From Phylloscopus collybita (Eukaryota; Chordata; Aves; Passeriformes; Phylloscopidae): a stretch of 64,000 nt of DNA. Numbering within the stretch: position 1 is the first letter of the stretch; each line of letters opens with the position of its first letter. Positions 34,888 through 47,640 of this stretch are shown in pieces. A program made the translations under genes and the position numbers. Where the stretch lies: contig JAJNNQ010000019.1 in assembly GCA_027886175.1 (NCBI GenBank), positions 13,874,501-13,938,500 of the forward strand, written 5' to 3'. The notes under the pieces were generated by a model. That model was given only the letters and a program-made list of their open reading frames with translations, was not told the DNA's origin and did no database searches.

Positions 34888-37589
34888 ATGCCCAGGTTTG
34901 GTGTCACCCTACTGTGCCAGGGGTGAATTACCAGGTGGAACTTTTCACTCCGTAGGAAAAAAGAAAAGGGAGGAAAAAAAGCATCGAGTTCAACACACAA
35001 AGCAAACAGCTCAGCCTCCACCAGGCACAGTGAGGAAACAATCTTGTGTGAACAGCTGTCCTGTGGCATTATCCAAGCTGCAGCTGACCCAGAGTGAATG
35101 TGGCCTCTCTATTTGTATTTGGAGACACCTCCAGTGCTGGAGAAGAAGGAGTGCAAAAGCCAATAAAGCACTGTGCCCAATTAAAACCACTTTCAAAACC
35201 TCAGCAAAATGTAAACATGCTCAGCACTGTAAATCGAAAGAGAGAAAAAAAAAAAGCTTATTTTTTTAAACCCACTATTTTTAGCTTCACTCACCTTGAT
35301 CCAAACGTAGCATGAGGATTTTATTGTGCCTTAACCATGCCTGAAAGCATGGAAAATTACAATTCAGACACCAGTCACATCCTGTAGCTAAAAAACCAGG
35401 GAGATGTGAGTGAAGTGGTAAAGAGAACTCAACAGCACAGGGATAAAGAAGATAAATCAACTCAAGGACCTGTGTTCAAACTGCTGTGAAGTGAAATGGG
35501 TTTCATCTCCCTCTGAAAGCTCAGACTAGAGAGGTACAGCAAGGAGGGAATAGCAGGACTGAGTGTAAAACATCCCAGTGAGGGAACAACTGGCTTGGAG
35601 GAGCTGAAGGTAAATAACTTCCCTCATCATTCACCTGGAAAAGGGCCTGGCTTTGTGCCACTGCACTCCAGGCCCAATTTATGGCAAATTAGGACTTTTC
35701 CAGTGTCTATTAGGTCCAAGTTTTGGAGAACTGGAGGGTTCTGTGGAAATGTGAGGTTCCCCCTCTGCCCAGAGTGTGAAGAGAGGGAGGAATAAATGAC
35801 AGAGGCTACAGTGATGTGGGGCCACCAGGAATGGCCTGGTGCAGTTTTCTTCTCCACCTGCTTTTCTCCTAAATACAGATATGCTTCAGGTCTCCTGAAA
35901 GGGCACAGGGGACTGAGCCAAACTTTTGGAATTGCCCCCAAAACCTGGGGATATGCTACCAAAACCAGCTGGTGTTTTTTTCCTATCCATTTCCCAGGAG
36001 GCTAGAAATGGAAGATTGTGGTGTCAAGTGTTTCCTCATTTGCACCAAGGCTCTCCAGCAGCACGGAACTGAAGGAAGCAATACTGGCAGGTCAACAAAG
36101 AGTTAATGATTAATTGATTGTGGCTCGTGATGTCTGTGTCCTCCCACTGCCCAGGCTTTGAAATTTCAGCTGGGAGACCAACGTTACTGCCACCACAGGC
36201 CCTGCAAATCATACTTTATCAAGCTTTTTCTTTCTGATCAAACATCTTTCAATTACAAAAGAGAAAAACCAAAACCACCTTTCATCCAAATCCCCACATA
36301 CTGCCCATCAATTTAAGTCCTTTTTCCTGTATTTTCCCTGATCACAGGACTTAATTTATGCTAAGGACTTCATGTTTGATTTTGATCAAGTCACTTCTCA
36401 GGAGGGAAATTCATCTGCCCTAACTCCAGCTATCTAAAATCAGCTGTCTGGTCCCAGCTTTCTGCAGAGGCTCCCAGTGCTGTCAGAGAGAGCCAGAGCT
36501 CCCCAGAGGGTGCTTCATCTTCTCCTGGCCTTGGTGCTCATTAATCTTGGATCTGTGCTCTGCTGCTTGCCCAGCAGGACACATCTGATCCAGCTCAGGA
36601 GTGATTCACGCCGGCCTTGTGCACAGATGAACTCAGAGCCAGCCGAGCAGGGCAGCTGTGACATGAGGGTAACTCTCCCTCATCCTTCTGCCTGCTCTGC
36701 ACGTTTGCATTTCAGTCCTGCAGACATTTATCCACGTTTAATTGTGGGCAGGGTCATGAAAACGAGCAGGGCACAGATCCCCTGCAGGAGTGGGGCCCAG
36801 GATTGCAAACTCTCAGGTGCAGGGCTGTGCCCCAGCAGGTTCTTGTGCAGCAAGCACCGTGTGATGGTGCTGTTAAAGACTACAACGACACAGGCTCTGA
36901 CTTCAGAAGGCTGACTATGATTTTGTTTATTTTTGGCAATTTTTTTTTTAATACTATTTTACAGAGAACAACTTAATTGGTGAAAGAAAGACAAACTTTT
37001 TTAATTACATTGGTTAACTTAGAGGGACATCAAAAAGAAGTCCCTCCTAGGGAAAGGAATGCAAACAAAGGTTACGGTTAGAAAAAAAATGTTTCTTGTT
37101 TACAGAAAACTTTCTGGGAAAAGAGTTTTAGAAAACCAAAACATTTCAGGCACAAACCAGGGCTAGAGTGTGATTCCAGCTGCGCCGTCCCAAAGTATTA
37201 AATCCTTGTCACCAGGTGACAATCAAACCTCTTCCTGCTGCTGGGATGAAGGAGCAGGTGCTGGTGACAAAGGTGCCCTCAGCTTCCCGAATTTGCCTCC
37301 ACAGACTGAAATGAGTTCAGCACAGCCTCCCCTCAGTGATGCAAACTCGAAATCCAATCCTGGGTTTGATCAGGGGGATGCTTGCCAAAGCACACAGCAG
37401 AATGCCTCTCCGAGCCATCCAGGAGGATCAGCCAGATCCAGGGCATGTGGCAAGGAGGAACTTTTCAGAAGCATTTGGACTTGGAAAGCATCCCCAGGCA
37501 ATTAAATCCTGCGTGAACCCGAGTTTTACTCCTGCTTGTTTGCAGAGTTAAAACGTTCCCTTCAAAAGAAAACAAAACCAAACAGGCCT
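34888..37589. other. Unique non-coding DNA, no gene recognised
   Basis: No repeat family is recognised. The frame 36477-36914 (145 codons) begins with a hydrophobic stretch resembling a signal peptide, but nothing after it resembles a secreted protein I know. It has no promoter or splice context, so I do not call it. Confidence 0.45.
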
Positions 37590-37880
37590 CAGCAGCTTAA
37601 TGAGGATTTTATTATCCTACCTCTTATTTACTGGTATGGAAATGCTCAGCTCGTGCTGTTAAATAGCAGCCTGTTTCTTTTTTCCATTTTCTTGGGCTTT
37701 TAGCTAATCAGCTTGAAAATGCACTTGCCATTAATCCGATAACCACCATTTCCTTCAGCACTGCTCAGACCCTGGCGTTCAGGTTAATGTCATTTGAAGA
37801 TGAGATCTGATTCATTTGTTGCATCTTTTTAATTATGAAAGGCAATTTAGGCATAATTACCCCATTTTCTGAGCTTAAGA
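37590..37880. promoter_or_regulatory. Candidate enhancer rich in homeodomain cores
   Basis: Repeat-free AT-rich sequence with 'gccattaatccgataacc' at 37727-37744 (a TAATCC core next to a GATA core), 'tttaattatgaaagg' near 37828 and 'ggcataattacc' near 37850. The density of TAAT cores in a clean segment is typical of conserved developmental enhancers. Cross-species conservation was not checked. Confidence 0.22.
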
Positions 37881-40689
37881 TGAGTTCACTGTTCACCCTG
37901 GCCAACTCCCAACCCGGTTCTCTGCACCAGTCTCTTCCCAGCTTTAGATGATGAAGTGACCAGATTGCTTTGGACTTTCATGTTTTGGTTCCTTTCATGG
38001 AAACCCCAGGAGCCCTAAGCATTTTAATGCCCTGTGTACACACAGACCTCGACAGGAGCGTGGGCACATCCCAGTGTAAAAGCAGGGGTCAGAAATCAGT
38101 TTGTTGGCAAAACATTGGGAAAAATCAGCCTGTAACCCCTAAGCACCACCTGAGAGCACTGATAATTCCCATCAGGGTGTTTAGGTGGAGTGCAGAGGAG
38201 CTTTAGCTCTGCCTCTGGCAGCTGCCTGCTCTCAGGGAGCAGCAGGGTTCTGGCTCGGAGCTCTGGTTTGTTCTCCAAGTCCAGACAGCTCCTTTTGGGG
38301 TAAACAGGAGCTGCTCCTAACAGGAAACGTGGGTGTGTTCCCCAGGCAGCCTCAAAGGTGGGAGGAGAAAAATCTGCTGGAGGTGCACACCATTTCAAGT
38401 CATTCCTGCTGAATGATTTTCAGGGAGCAACCCAGTCTAAAGGAGTCTCAGATTGTCTACAGGGTGTGGGAAAAAAAAAAAAAAGAAAAAAAAGAAAAAA
38501 AAAAAAAAAAAGGGATTTAAGAACTTCTGGCAGCCAGGTGTGTCCTCAGCACCTCGACAGAGCTGTAGATGCCACAAGTTGCCTGGGAGGGCAGCTCTTT
38601 GTTCTGAGCTGGCTCCTGATTGTCAGATCAGCTTCTCTGGGCGTTCAAAGAGAAAAAATAAATACAAACCCTGAGCACAGAGAAATGAGACTGGTGAATT
38701 GCTGAGGCCAGGTGCAATGCCTGTGTGCAGGCCTGGTATCCTGCAAGGCTTGATTGGATTTGTTCCCCTGATGTCCCCTCTGGTGACAAAGGAGGAGACC
38801 ACAAAATCCATCCCCAGCTCCAGAGCAAGCTGGGAGTGACAGGGAAAGGATCAGCCAAGGAAACTGCTGAGGCCTCTGCTGCCAGGGCGGGCTGGGGACA
38901 TGGCATTAAATACTGCCCTTCAAAATCCCAATTTCCACAGAATCATGGACATTCCATGGGATCTGCAGGGACATCTTTAGCCCTCTCTTCACAAAATACA
39001 CTTTTGTCTTCAGCTGCCATACCCCTTTATTCATTAGAGATTCATTAGCACGGCTGGGTTCTGAAAAAGGCATCAAATCACATAATACATAGGGATAGTC
39101 AGCTTCCTCTTACCTGCATTTTAAAGCAATTTTCTCGTCCTTAAATAATCTACACATGTTAATTAGAGGCTAGTAAAGTAGCTTAAATGGTGTGAAATTA
39201 GAGTGAATTATTCATGTCATTTCTTAGCTGCAGTGGTTGCAGATAATGTTTTTGTTTGGGAGGAAAAAAAAAAAGACTTAAATAATGAGAAGATGGAAAT
39301 TCTTATTAATTTGTTTGCTCAGGAATAGAAGGTTTTTTTTGTTTTTTTTTTCCTGATGAACAGGGCTTCAGTTTAGAAGAGCTCTTCAGCTGAGAAACAA
39401 ACAGCCACTCATTTAGGCAGAACATGTTGACCGATCTTTAATCACTGAGTGGCCTCAAACCACTTCCAGAGAAGACAGGGATGCAAAAATAGCCTTTTGC
39501 AGGCTACACAGCCCATGTCCTCTGCCCGTGGCTAAATGTTCCCTGCAGCAGGAAAAGTAATTTCGAGGCTGCGGGTTCGGGCTGGAACATTACAAGTTTT
39601 GCCATTTTTTAAGAAGCCTTTCTGCAGCGAGAGGAACAGATGGGTCCATTTGTCCTTGGGAGCAGAGGCCACTCTGGGTGATGCCCTCTGAACACAAACC
39701 TGCACCAGTGGCCTGTGATTTATTTGACTCTCCCTGAGAACAGCCCCACGCTTGCATCTTCCTCTCTCCCAGCTGGGGCTGCACCAGCAGTAGGGGCGAA
39801 GATGAAAGGCAGAATTTAAAAATACTGTTTTAGCAGGTTTTGACTTGGAGCAACTTTGCTAAAGCAAAAATTAATAAGACTTAGACAGAAAGCTAATTAG
39901 CAGAAAGGCAATTAAGCTGTCCCAACAGGAGCCATCTTCAGTGCCTCAGCCGGAACGTGCTGTTCTCTCCCACCAGGTAGAGCAGTTCCAGTGTCATCCA
40001 AAGCGTTCAGCTAAAGGAAGCACAGCCTCATTTATCTGTTTGAAAACAAATTTAAAACCCAACAGGGAGAATATATCAAGAAAGTGAGCAGGGAGGGGTA
40101 GGAATTCAGTGATAAGAGCTGAAAAAATGTTGCAAAGAGGCTGCATCTGCATTTGTCTACACGGGCCCAACAGTGGCACTTTATGGCACCTGAAGATGCT
40201 GTAAATCTCTTTACCCACCTACAAGGAAATCAGCTTCTTCTAAATGGCAGAGATGGCATTCACTGCTTTTATAATTTATATGTGCCTGCAGGCTGGATCC
40301 CAAGAAGAGCCTCCTTCCTTCCCCTCACCCCCCAAGCTTTTATGCAGGGAGAGATTTCAGCCTGGTGAGGGCTCAAACACAAGAGACAGAATCAGAAGGG
40401 ATGCACAGAGATCCCACAGAGCTCTCCCAAAATGCAGGGAAGTGCAGAGGCTGTGTGAAAAAGCACCTGGGGATATGAAATTGGAGTGCAAGCACCAGCC
40501 CAGGGCTGTAACTCAGCCATGCTCACCTGGTGCCCCTCCATGGACATGGAGCAGCCCCCACTTTTCATTAAAGGGTTGAGTTACTTTGCTTTTCTGCAGG
40601 ACAGAAGTTTATTTAGCGGGGCATCGCTCAAGAGTAGATGGCATATGGGGAGTTCACAGCCTGGTGTAGCCCATAATAATCTTTTCATG
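37881..40689. other. Unique non-coding DNA, one A-rich tract
   Basis: No gene is recognised. An A-rich tract lies at 38471-38511, with smaller A or T runs near 39265 and 39333-39350. Frames around 38358-38705 are open only because of the A tract. Confidence 0.45.
38471..38511. repeat. A-rich tract with G interruptions
   Basis: Forty-one bases of A broken by two single G residues. The Lys-rich frames crossing it are artefacts. Confidence 0.93.
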
Positions 40690-40775
40690 TTCCTGTCTCC
40701 AAAGTCAATGGCAAACACAGCAACAGCCCCAGTTTCAACTCCCAGTTTAGTGCCCTACTCACTAGACCACAAAAT
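40690..40775 (-). mobile_element. tRNA-derived SINE relic (MIR/CORE type), minus strand
   Basis: On the minus strand from 40770 the text reads 'gtggtctagtgagtagggc', then 'actgggagttgaaactgggg' and a 'ctgttgctgtg' stretch. This follows the head of old amniote tRNA-derived SINEs, which read roughly 'gtggtctagtggttagagc', 'ggagtc' and 'ggttctattcc'. The A-box-like part lies at 40768-40757. It is degraded and not a functional tRNA. Left boundary uncertain. Confidence 0.45.
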
Positions 40776-42594
40776 TGTTTTTTATATAGACGGACACATA
40801 AAGATATGGATGGATGGCTCAAAGCCTGATTTTATTGCCATATGGACACCTAAAAATTAGCATGTTAAAATGCAAAGGACTTTATCTGCTGCATATTAAT
40901 GAGTTCCAATCTCCTACAATGAGGCAATAATGAAATGACCTATAAAAGCAGTTAACATCAGTGGAAGTGAGATCAAACAGAGCTTTGCTGCTAAAAACCC
41001 TCCTCTGACTACAGAGGAGCCCACATCTCATCAGAAATTGCCTGCCCTTTACAGCACAACCATCTCAAATATGATGGAATCATTCCTGGGGTCAAATATC
41101 CAACGGAATGCTGTCCATCCCCCTAAAATCCTGAGCTGCTTTCCATCCCCTCACCCTGCAAATCTCCTGCACCTTCAGTGGAAACCTCCCAGCACTGCCA
41201 GAACCAGGTTCAGACCTGGCCCCTCTGTGTGTGTGGATTGACATCCTCAAGGAATTCATCTCAAATACCCACAGAGGGCCTTTTTCCCTCCCATCCTGCT
41301 GGGATTGGTGAATTCCCTTTGGGTTTGGGTGCTCTTCAACCCCCAAGGCACACCCTGCATTGCAGATATTCCCTGGGACAGCCAGGGAAGAAGGGAAGCT
41401 GCAAAGCCCCACCGGGCTCCCAGCAGGAGGGATGGAACATATGTCTCCAACAACGTGAAACGCTCTGGGTCAAGCTCTCAGCAGGAGAACTCCCACAGAT
41501 TCCCAGAAACCACAAACATGATCTTCACGCCTTGCCAGCCGCTCCAAATCATGATCCGCCGGGGTGGGAATAGCTTCAGCTTTGCCTTATCCCCGTTTTC
41601 CCTCTGTTTATTTCAGCTGATCAGTGAGACAAACACGGCAGAGAACGTCCCTGTCATGTTTTAAGTCCTTGTCTAAGGACATGAAGAGTGACCAAAACCC
41701 CTGGTGGGTGCTTGGAGAACCGACAGTGCAGGACACACGAGGTTGTCGCTCTGATTGCAGAAGTTTTTTGATGTCTGGAACCCTCAAGGGTGGAGCAACC
41801 ACAAGCTGGAGAGAGTTACAGCAAGTTGTGAGAGCAACCTGAAACTTTGAAATCGATTTCCCCGGAAATTTGGATCCATCAGCATTTCCAGTGAAATTAA
41901 AGGTCCATAGGATTCTGCTAAAAGGGGAGATCGCAGGCAAATCCACAGACACTGACTGCCTTCCCCCCCCTAATTAATATAATTCTTTTCTTCTTCAAAG
42001 TGTTGGGCTATTTCATTACAATCTCAAACAGGAGAGATACTTTGATCTAAAGAATAAGGTGGTTCAGATCTCTGCTAATTAGCAGCTGTCCTTACAGATT
42101 TTGGCAATGAGTTTGATGGAAAACTGTATTATAATCTGTCCTGCCTTACTCTGTGCTTAGGATGGGAACAGCACAGAGCATTTATTTGATATAATGGAAG
42201 TATCATGCAGACATCAGTGTTGTATATTTTGAAGCAAAAAAAATATATTAGAGGTATGAAAGTGAAAATAAAAAAAACCCAATTTGTAATAATTGGTTGG
42301 TTACCTAGGAGGAAGATCTTGCTACGACAAAGAATAACACTTTTAAAACACGACATTTAAAAATAATGTTATTAATAATATGAATGGAAAATGCAGCAAA
42401 TTTTCATATAATTTTGCAAACTTTTTCCTCCTGGCAGTCAAACATTTTTTTTGGGTGGGTTTGATGCAGGGACCCACACCCTTGCTGACATAAGGAAGGG
42501 TTTCTGTTGTACAAAAATCTTTTCAGGGAAGCACCTGCCTTCCAGCTCTGCCCCACAGCTCTATTTAAACCAGCCAGGTGGGCCAGGCCAGAGC
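40776..42594. other. Unique non-coding DNA, no gene recognised
   Basis: Frames at 41178-41664 occur on both strands without a domain. A short C run lies at 41964-41970. A TATA-like 'tatttaaa' at 42562-42569 precedes a short frame described in the findings. Confidence 0.4.
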
Positions 42595-42639
42595 ATGAAG
42601 GTCTCAGGAGCTGCTGCACCACAATGGTTTCTCAGCTGT

Positions 42640-43000
42640 GTGGAGGCACCTGGCAAGAAGAAGGTACTGCTGGGGGCACTGGGGGGAAATGATTGTGGGG
42701 TCAAAACATTTTGTCTTTTGGAGACTCTGAATTGCTGCAAAGGATGGAGCTGAGCACCCAGGGGTGGCTTGGAGGGGCACTGGGGTGAGGAGATGGTGGG
42801 GGTTGAAGCATTTTGTCTTTTGGAGACTCTGATATGCACCCAAGAATGGAATTGTCGACCCAGTGGTGTCTTGGAGGGGCATTGGGGTGAGGAGGTTGAA
42901 ACATTTTGTGTTTTGGAGACCAAATTGCATCAAAGGATGGAGTTGGTGACCCAGGGGTGTTTTGGAGGAGAACAGTGAGAGGTTTCTGGAGTGGGGTCCT
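42640..43000. repeat. Minisatellite-like tandem array, 93-102-bp unit
   Basis: The motif 'cattttgtcttttggaga' restarts at 42707, 42809 and 42902 (once with a single change), giving units of 102 and 93 bp plus partial units at both ends. Each unit also shares 'acccag.ggtg' and 'cttggaggggca.tgggg' blocks. The 9-bp length difference comes from an 'agatggtgg' insertion. Because 93 and 102 are multiples of three, three overlapping minus-strand frames (42561-43138) stay open and encode a repeated SPQCPSK segment. I regard this as a consequence of the array, not evidence for a gene. Confidence 0.9.
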
Positions 43001-45065
43001 CTTTGCTTCAGAGCTTGGGCTCTGTCTGGTGGAGCAGTTGTGCCTTTGGTCCTGCAGCGCCTCATCCCCAGGGCTGCTGAGCAGTTTCTGAGCTTGGGGT
43101 GTTGGGATGGAGGCTGAGCTCTGCCAGGGCTCTGGCATCCATCAAAAACCAGAGCTGAAATGCAGAATTCTCCTTTTCCTGGCCTGTAGCCTTGAGTAGG
43201 ATGTTGTGGTTTTCTCCTTTCATTTCACTCTTGATGAGAAATCCATCCCAGCATGTTACTCTGTCTATTAAAAATATGCTTTAAACGCCTAGCACTGGTT
43301 CTAGTGGTTGTCTGCAGTATTTTTGTTTTAAGATGCTTAAAGTATGAATAATGAGGACAGAAGGAGTGGGTCAGGGGATCAGGCATTACGTATCCAGAAG
43401 AAACAGGAAGGAATAGCATTTGGAAAACAAAATTATTTCCTTGATTGAACTCTTGACATGGATGGGAATTAACTTTGCCAAACCCAGATGGTGCTGCAAG
43501 GAACAGTGAAGTTAATTCTTCCTCTTGCTGAAGTGCAGTGTAACCTATTTGTCCTTTCTCTCTCCTCGTTATGTGGTGATGAGATCAAAGCTGACATCTG
43601 GCTGCAGTTTTGCTGAAACTGGGCAAGTGATACTCTCTGCTGAATTCATAAAGAGAAAATATATTTGGGAAGGGAAACGCTACTGGGGCTGCCTCCCCAA
43701 AGTTGGAGTGTTCAGCAAGTGTATCTGCTGCTGCTTTGTGCTAAGAGGTAATGGATTAAACATTAATGTCAGAAACCAAATTTCTCATCTCGGCCTTGTT
43801 GCTACATTAACCTACAGGGCCATTTTCAGGCTGCTGTGGTATTTACATCTGTGAAAAGGGATTATAAAGCACAGTTGTAGTTCAGAGTGACACAGAGCCT
43901 GGTGTGCTCCACTGGCAGGGGATGGAGGCTCCTCTGGCTCCTGCTCCTCCTCCAGGGCAGGCTGGCCTGTGGCACATTTAATTCTGCAGCTCGAGGTGTG
44001 TCTGTTCCTCTGGATGGATGGGTTGTGCCCAGCTGTGTTAAACACCACTTAAAAATGTGTAAAAGGAAGAGAATCAAGTCTACAGTGGACCAGAACAACT
44101 TCTAAAATATGCTTTCCTTTTAAAACAATTATTCTTTTTGCATCCTCCAAGTGAAGCAGAGCCCAGGGCTGGCAGGAGCTGTACAGAGCAAAGCTCTGCT
44201 TTGTCCCTTTCATTCCATTTAATTTTCATAGCTGCACTTCTAAATTCTGTGTCTAAATCCAAGGTGACAGTGCCTCCTAGGAACTGAGCAAGCAGCATAT
44301 TTCTGAATTTTAACTAGATGGTGTTCAATAGCACTTTGGGATGTGCCATGGCCTTGGTGAGGGGAGCATTGACAGAAGTGAAATTCATGTTTTTCCAGCC
44401 TTTGAGCAGCACCTTTCTTCCAGTGGCATCTTGTGACTGTGGAGGCTGTGGGTACTTAGTGTTCCCTGGAGTTCCAGTACGAAAAGTGAAGCATTTTGGC
44501 CTTCCCAATGTCACCTGAGGTGGCTGAGAAATGCTCTGTACCTGCAATGACAGATTTAATGTTCTCACAATTTCTACATGAATTTCATTTACCTTTGAGA
44601 AATGGCTGCTGCACTGCCTGTTTCAGGTGTGCTGATATTCTATATCTTGAGTGTGCAAGTAAGGAGTTAAAATATCTTTTAAGAGCTTTGAATGCCTTGT
44701 CACCCTCACATTGAAGTTGTCCATAACTCCTCCAGTCCTCCTATTATACAAGTGAGTCTCTTGAACTCAGAGAAGGCAATCCCTGGGAGGAGACTGGACT
44801 CTGGGGAATGCCTCCCCCTGCCCCTGTGCTTTGTACAAGGAGGCTGCAGGGATGGAAACTGTCCTCTGGCAGCCTGGTGACCCTTTATCTTTACAAATAA
44901 ATTCAGTCTGTGTGTGCATGGCACAAAGTTCCTCACAGACCTCTCCCACTGAAGCACGCTCTTCCCTCTGCTTCCCTGGCAGCAATGAATGAAAAGGTGT
45001 AGGAATTCCTTTACCTTTCAATGTGTTCACTCAGAATTTACAACTCTTCCCAGGACAGAGTTGTA
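43001..45065. other. Unique non-coding DNA, no gene recognised
   Basis: Short frames only. No array or transposon signature that I can name. Confidence 0.45.
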
Positions 45066-45219
45066 AGCACAAAGTTGGATGATAATTCTGTTCTCTTCAG
45101 CTAGGGATGGAATGAGAATCAGGTAATTGCCTAATTAGGAATTAAGGAATGGGAATTTAGGGAATTGGCCTAAAGACTTTATTTTTGCCTGTTGGAGTCT
45201 GGTCTTTCTTGTTACCATC
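45066..45219 (+). repeat. 154-bp near-identical direct repeat, copy A
   Basis: Matches 48241-48394 over 154 bases with no gaps and three substitutions (45076 T/G, 45167 G/A, 45204 C/G), about 98% identity. Similarity stops abruptly at both ends. It is AT-rich, with 'taattgcctaattaggaatta' centred on a TAATTA-like inverted motif. No TG...CA ends, poly-A tail or coding potential are seen. Confidence 0.95.
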
Positions 45220-47640
45220 TCCCTCCAGATCTGGGAAGTTTTGTGACCACAAGATCATTTTCTGTCTCTCCCTCCTTCCGAGACCTGAATTCAGAACTTC
45301 ATTCTCTCCTGTTGCCTGGGAAGGATTTCAAATCCTCTGTTCCAGTCTCTTAAAAGAGCTCACTAAATTTATCAGTGCCTTGGAGTGCGTGCAGATGATA
45401 CCAGACAAGTCTCTCTTGCAAGACAGCCTCAAGCTGAATTTAACACTTAATCTAAGTCTGCAGTTTGTGCAATATCTGTCCTCCAAGTGAGACTGGATCT
45501 CCAGGCTGGGCTCTAGAGATCTCTGAGGCTTGGAAGGATTGGAAGTTCTGGCTTAAAGCTCTGCCTCTAATACTAAAGTGAAATTATTTTGGGAGGAACA
45601 CAGAGTGGTCCAAGGAATTTAGGAAGTTCTTTTCTTTCTCAGCACTTGAAAGCCTCTTTGGCTTCTCTTTGCTTGTTTTCACAAGATCTTGTGATCCATT
45701 CCAAAGAGAACATGTTCCTTCAGTCCTTTAAGAAAAGCTGTTTGAAGACATAAAAGCCAAGCGTGGAAAAGCTTTGTTTGCTCAATTTTCTGAATTGCAA
45801 AGTCCATTATGTTTGGCTCAGCTGTGCTCAGGGAGTTGATGATGGAGATTTTCTTCCTGTTTGTGCTGAGACCTTTCCATGGATGGGGAATCTGCTGGGA
45901 TGGAGCTGGGAAGGAGCTGGCAGCTCCTGTGGGATCCCTGTGTGGGGACACCTCGTTGGGTGTCAGCAGCACTCTGGGGTGTTCAGGGCTGAACCTTCCT
46001 CAGACAAATGTAATTAAAATGTTTAATGTTTACCTGTGTAAAAGCTGCTTTGTGAGAAGCTCACAAAGGTCATGCCTGTCCTGCTGAGTGCTCTCATCAC
46101 TCTCTGCAAGCACCTCGTGCACTCTCAATTAATTGCCCATTAACTTGGAACCACAATGCTGCCTTATTAATTATGGATTACCCTGAAAACCTCTTTAAAC
46201 CACGGCTGGGCCTGGGTCAAGTCCTTCCTTTCTGGCCCTGAGGTAACTCCACCACTGACCCAGGTGCTTCTCGTGGCTTTTATTTGTTTAGGAGAGATCA
46301 GAAACTCTCAAATCCCAGTGCCTGAGGATCACCTGAAAAACTGTTTGCTGTGATTTACTTGGATTCAGGCTGAGCCAAAACAACCCAGGAGCTTTCTGAG
46401 GCTTTAGGGTGTGCCTTGGGATCAATATTGAAATTATGGAGCTGCTTTGCATTGTTCAGTCATAAGGAAAAATTGCAGGAGGAGCTCTCCCCGTTTCTTA
46501 CAGCTGCTTTGCTGCACAGAGCAAAAATTTCCATCAGGCACATAGGATCCACAGGATCATTTAAGAACAAAGGGTAAATAAAAATAATAACCAAAAATAA
46601 ACTTAGAACATGCCACCTTCTTATTTGTCCTTTAATGTTTTCAAAGCATTTGCATTTCAAAACACACTAATCTGTCCACTTTGATTTATTTTTATTGAAA
46701 TACAAATCAAAGTCCAAGCCCAAGGGAAGAGGGATTTTTTTATTTTTATTTTTATTTTTTTTAGCCTATGGCAGGGAAACCATTTTAATTTCTTTTAAAT
46801 GTATTCTGCTCTCTTTTGTTCTTGCTCAGTCAAAACATGTATGGATTTCAGGGAGTTTTGCTCAATCAGGGAGCGACTGGGGGCTGCAAAGGAAGATTTT
46901 TGGGTGTGTTTGTAGCTCTGTACATCTCCCAGGCACTGAGGCAAGGCTGAGGAACTGCCCTGGTTCTCTGATTCCGTGGGAAACTCTGTGTTTTTGGGGA
47001 GGGAGCTTTTTGATAATTCCCTAACAAGCAGAGGATGCTGGTGGCTGTCTGGGCCCTCTGCTCAGGGAGATGCTGGAGTGGACTCCAGGCTGGTTTTGGG
47101 TACAAAAGCAGCTGTTTCAGGTGCCCCCAGCTCCTGGGAGCTGCAGAGTGGCTCTGGAGCCCCAACTCCCCCAGTGCTGGGGGAAGCAGCTGTCAGGAAC
47201 AGGGGCACTTTGGGCATCTGCTCTCACCTTCAACCATCATTCCCAAGGGGGGAAAACAACTGGGGAGGTTCTGATCCATTCAGTTGACCCCACTGGGTTT
47301 CAGAAAGGATCCAAGGAGCCCATGGGTGCCCCCAAAATGGAAATCTGCCTCTCCCAGGGAAAAGCAGGCACTGGGAGGATCAGAGTGTGTGATTAACTTG
47401 CTGTGGATGAGGGCTCCAGGATGAAATCCTCCCTTGTCATGGCATGTCCCAGGGATTTGCTGTTGCCCAATGCCTTCCAAGAGGCTCCTGTGGTTAAAAA
47501 AATGGAGGAATTCTGCAGTGAAAGGCTCCTGAGGTCCTTCAAGCAAATATTCAGTGCTTCCAGCTCCTAGCTCAGGGCTGGTTTGCACTGTGACACAGTG
47601 GGTGAAATGGAAAATGGCAGATTATTCCCATTATTTGACA
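45220..47640. other. Unique non-coding DNA, no gene recognised
   Basis: No recognised repeat or gene. T-rich 'tatttttatttttattttttt' lies near 46740-46762. Frames at 46976-47396 overlap in several phases and carry no domain. Confidence 0.45.

Noticed and set aside
34302..34955. 217-codon plus-strand frame
   Set aside because: Its second half is the CR1 3' fragment at 34683-34887, and the first half has no domain.
36477..36914. 145-codon frame with a signal-peptide-like start
   Set aside because: The hydrophobic start is not followed by any recognisable secreted domain and there is no promoter or exon structure.
42561..43138. Three overlapping minus-strand frames with a repeated peptide
   Set aside because: They follow from tandem-unit lengths divisible by three; kept as a finding, not called as a gene.
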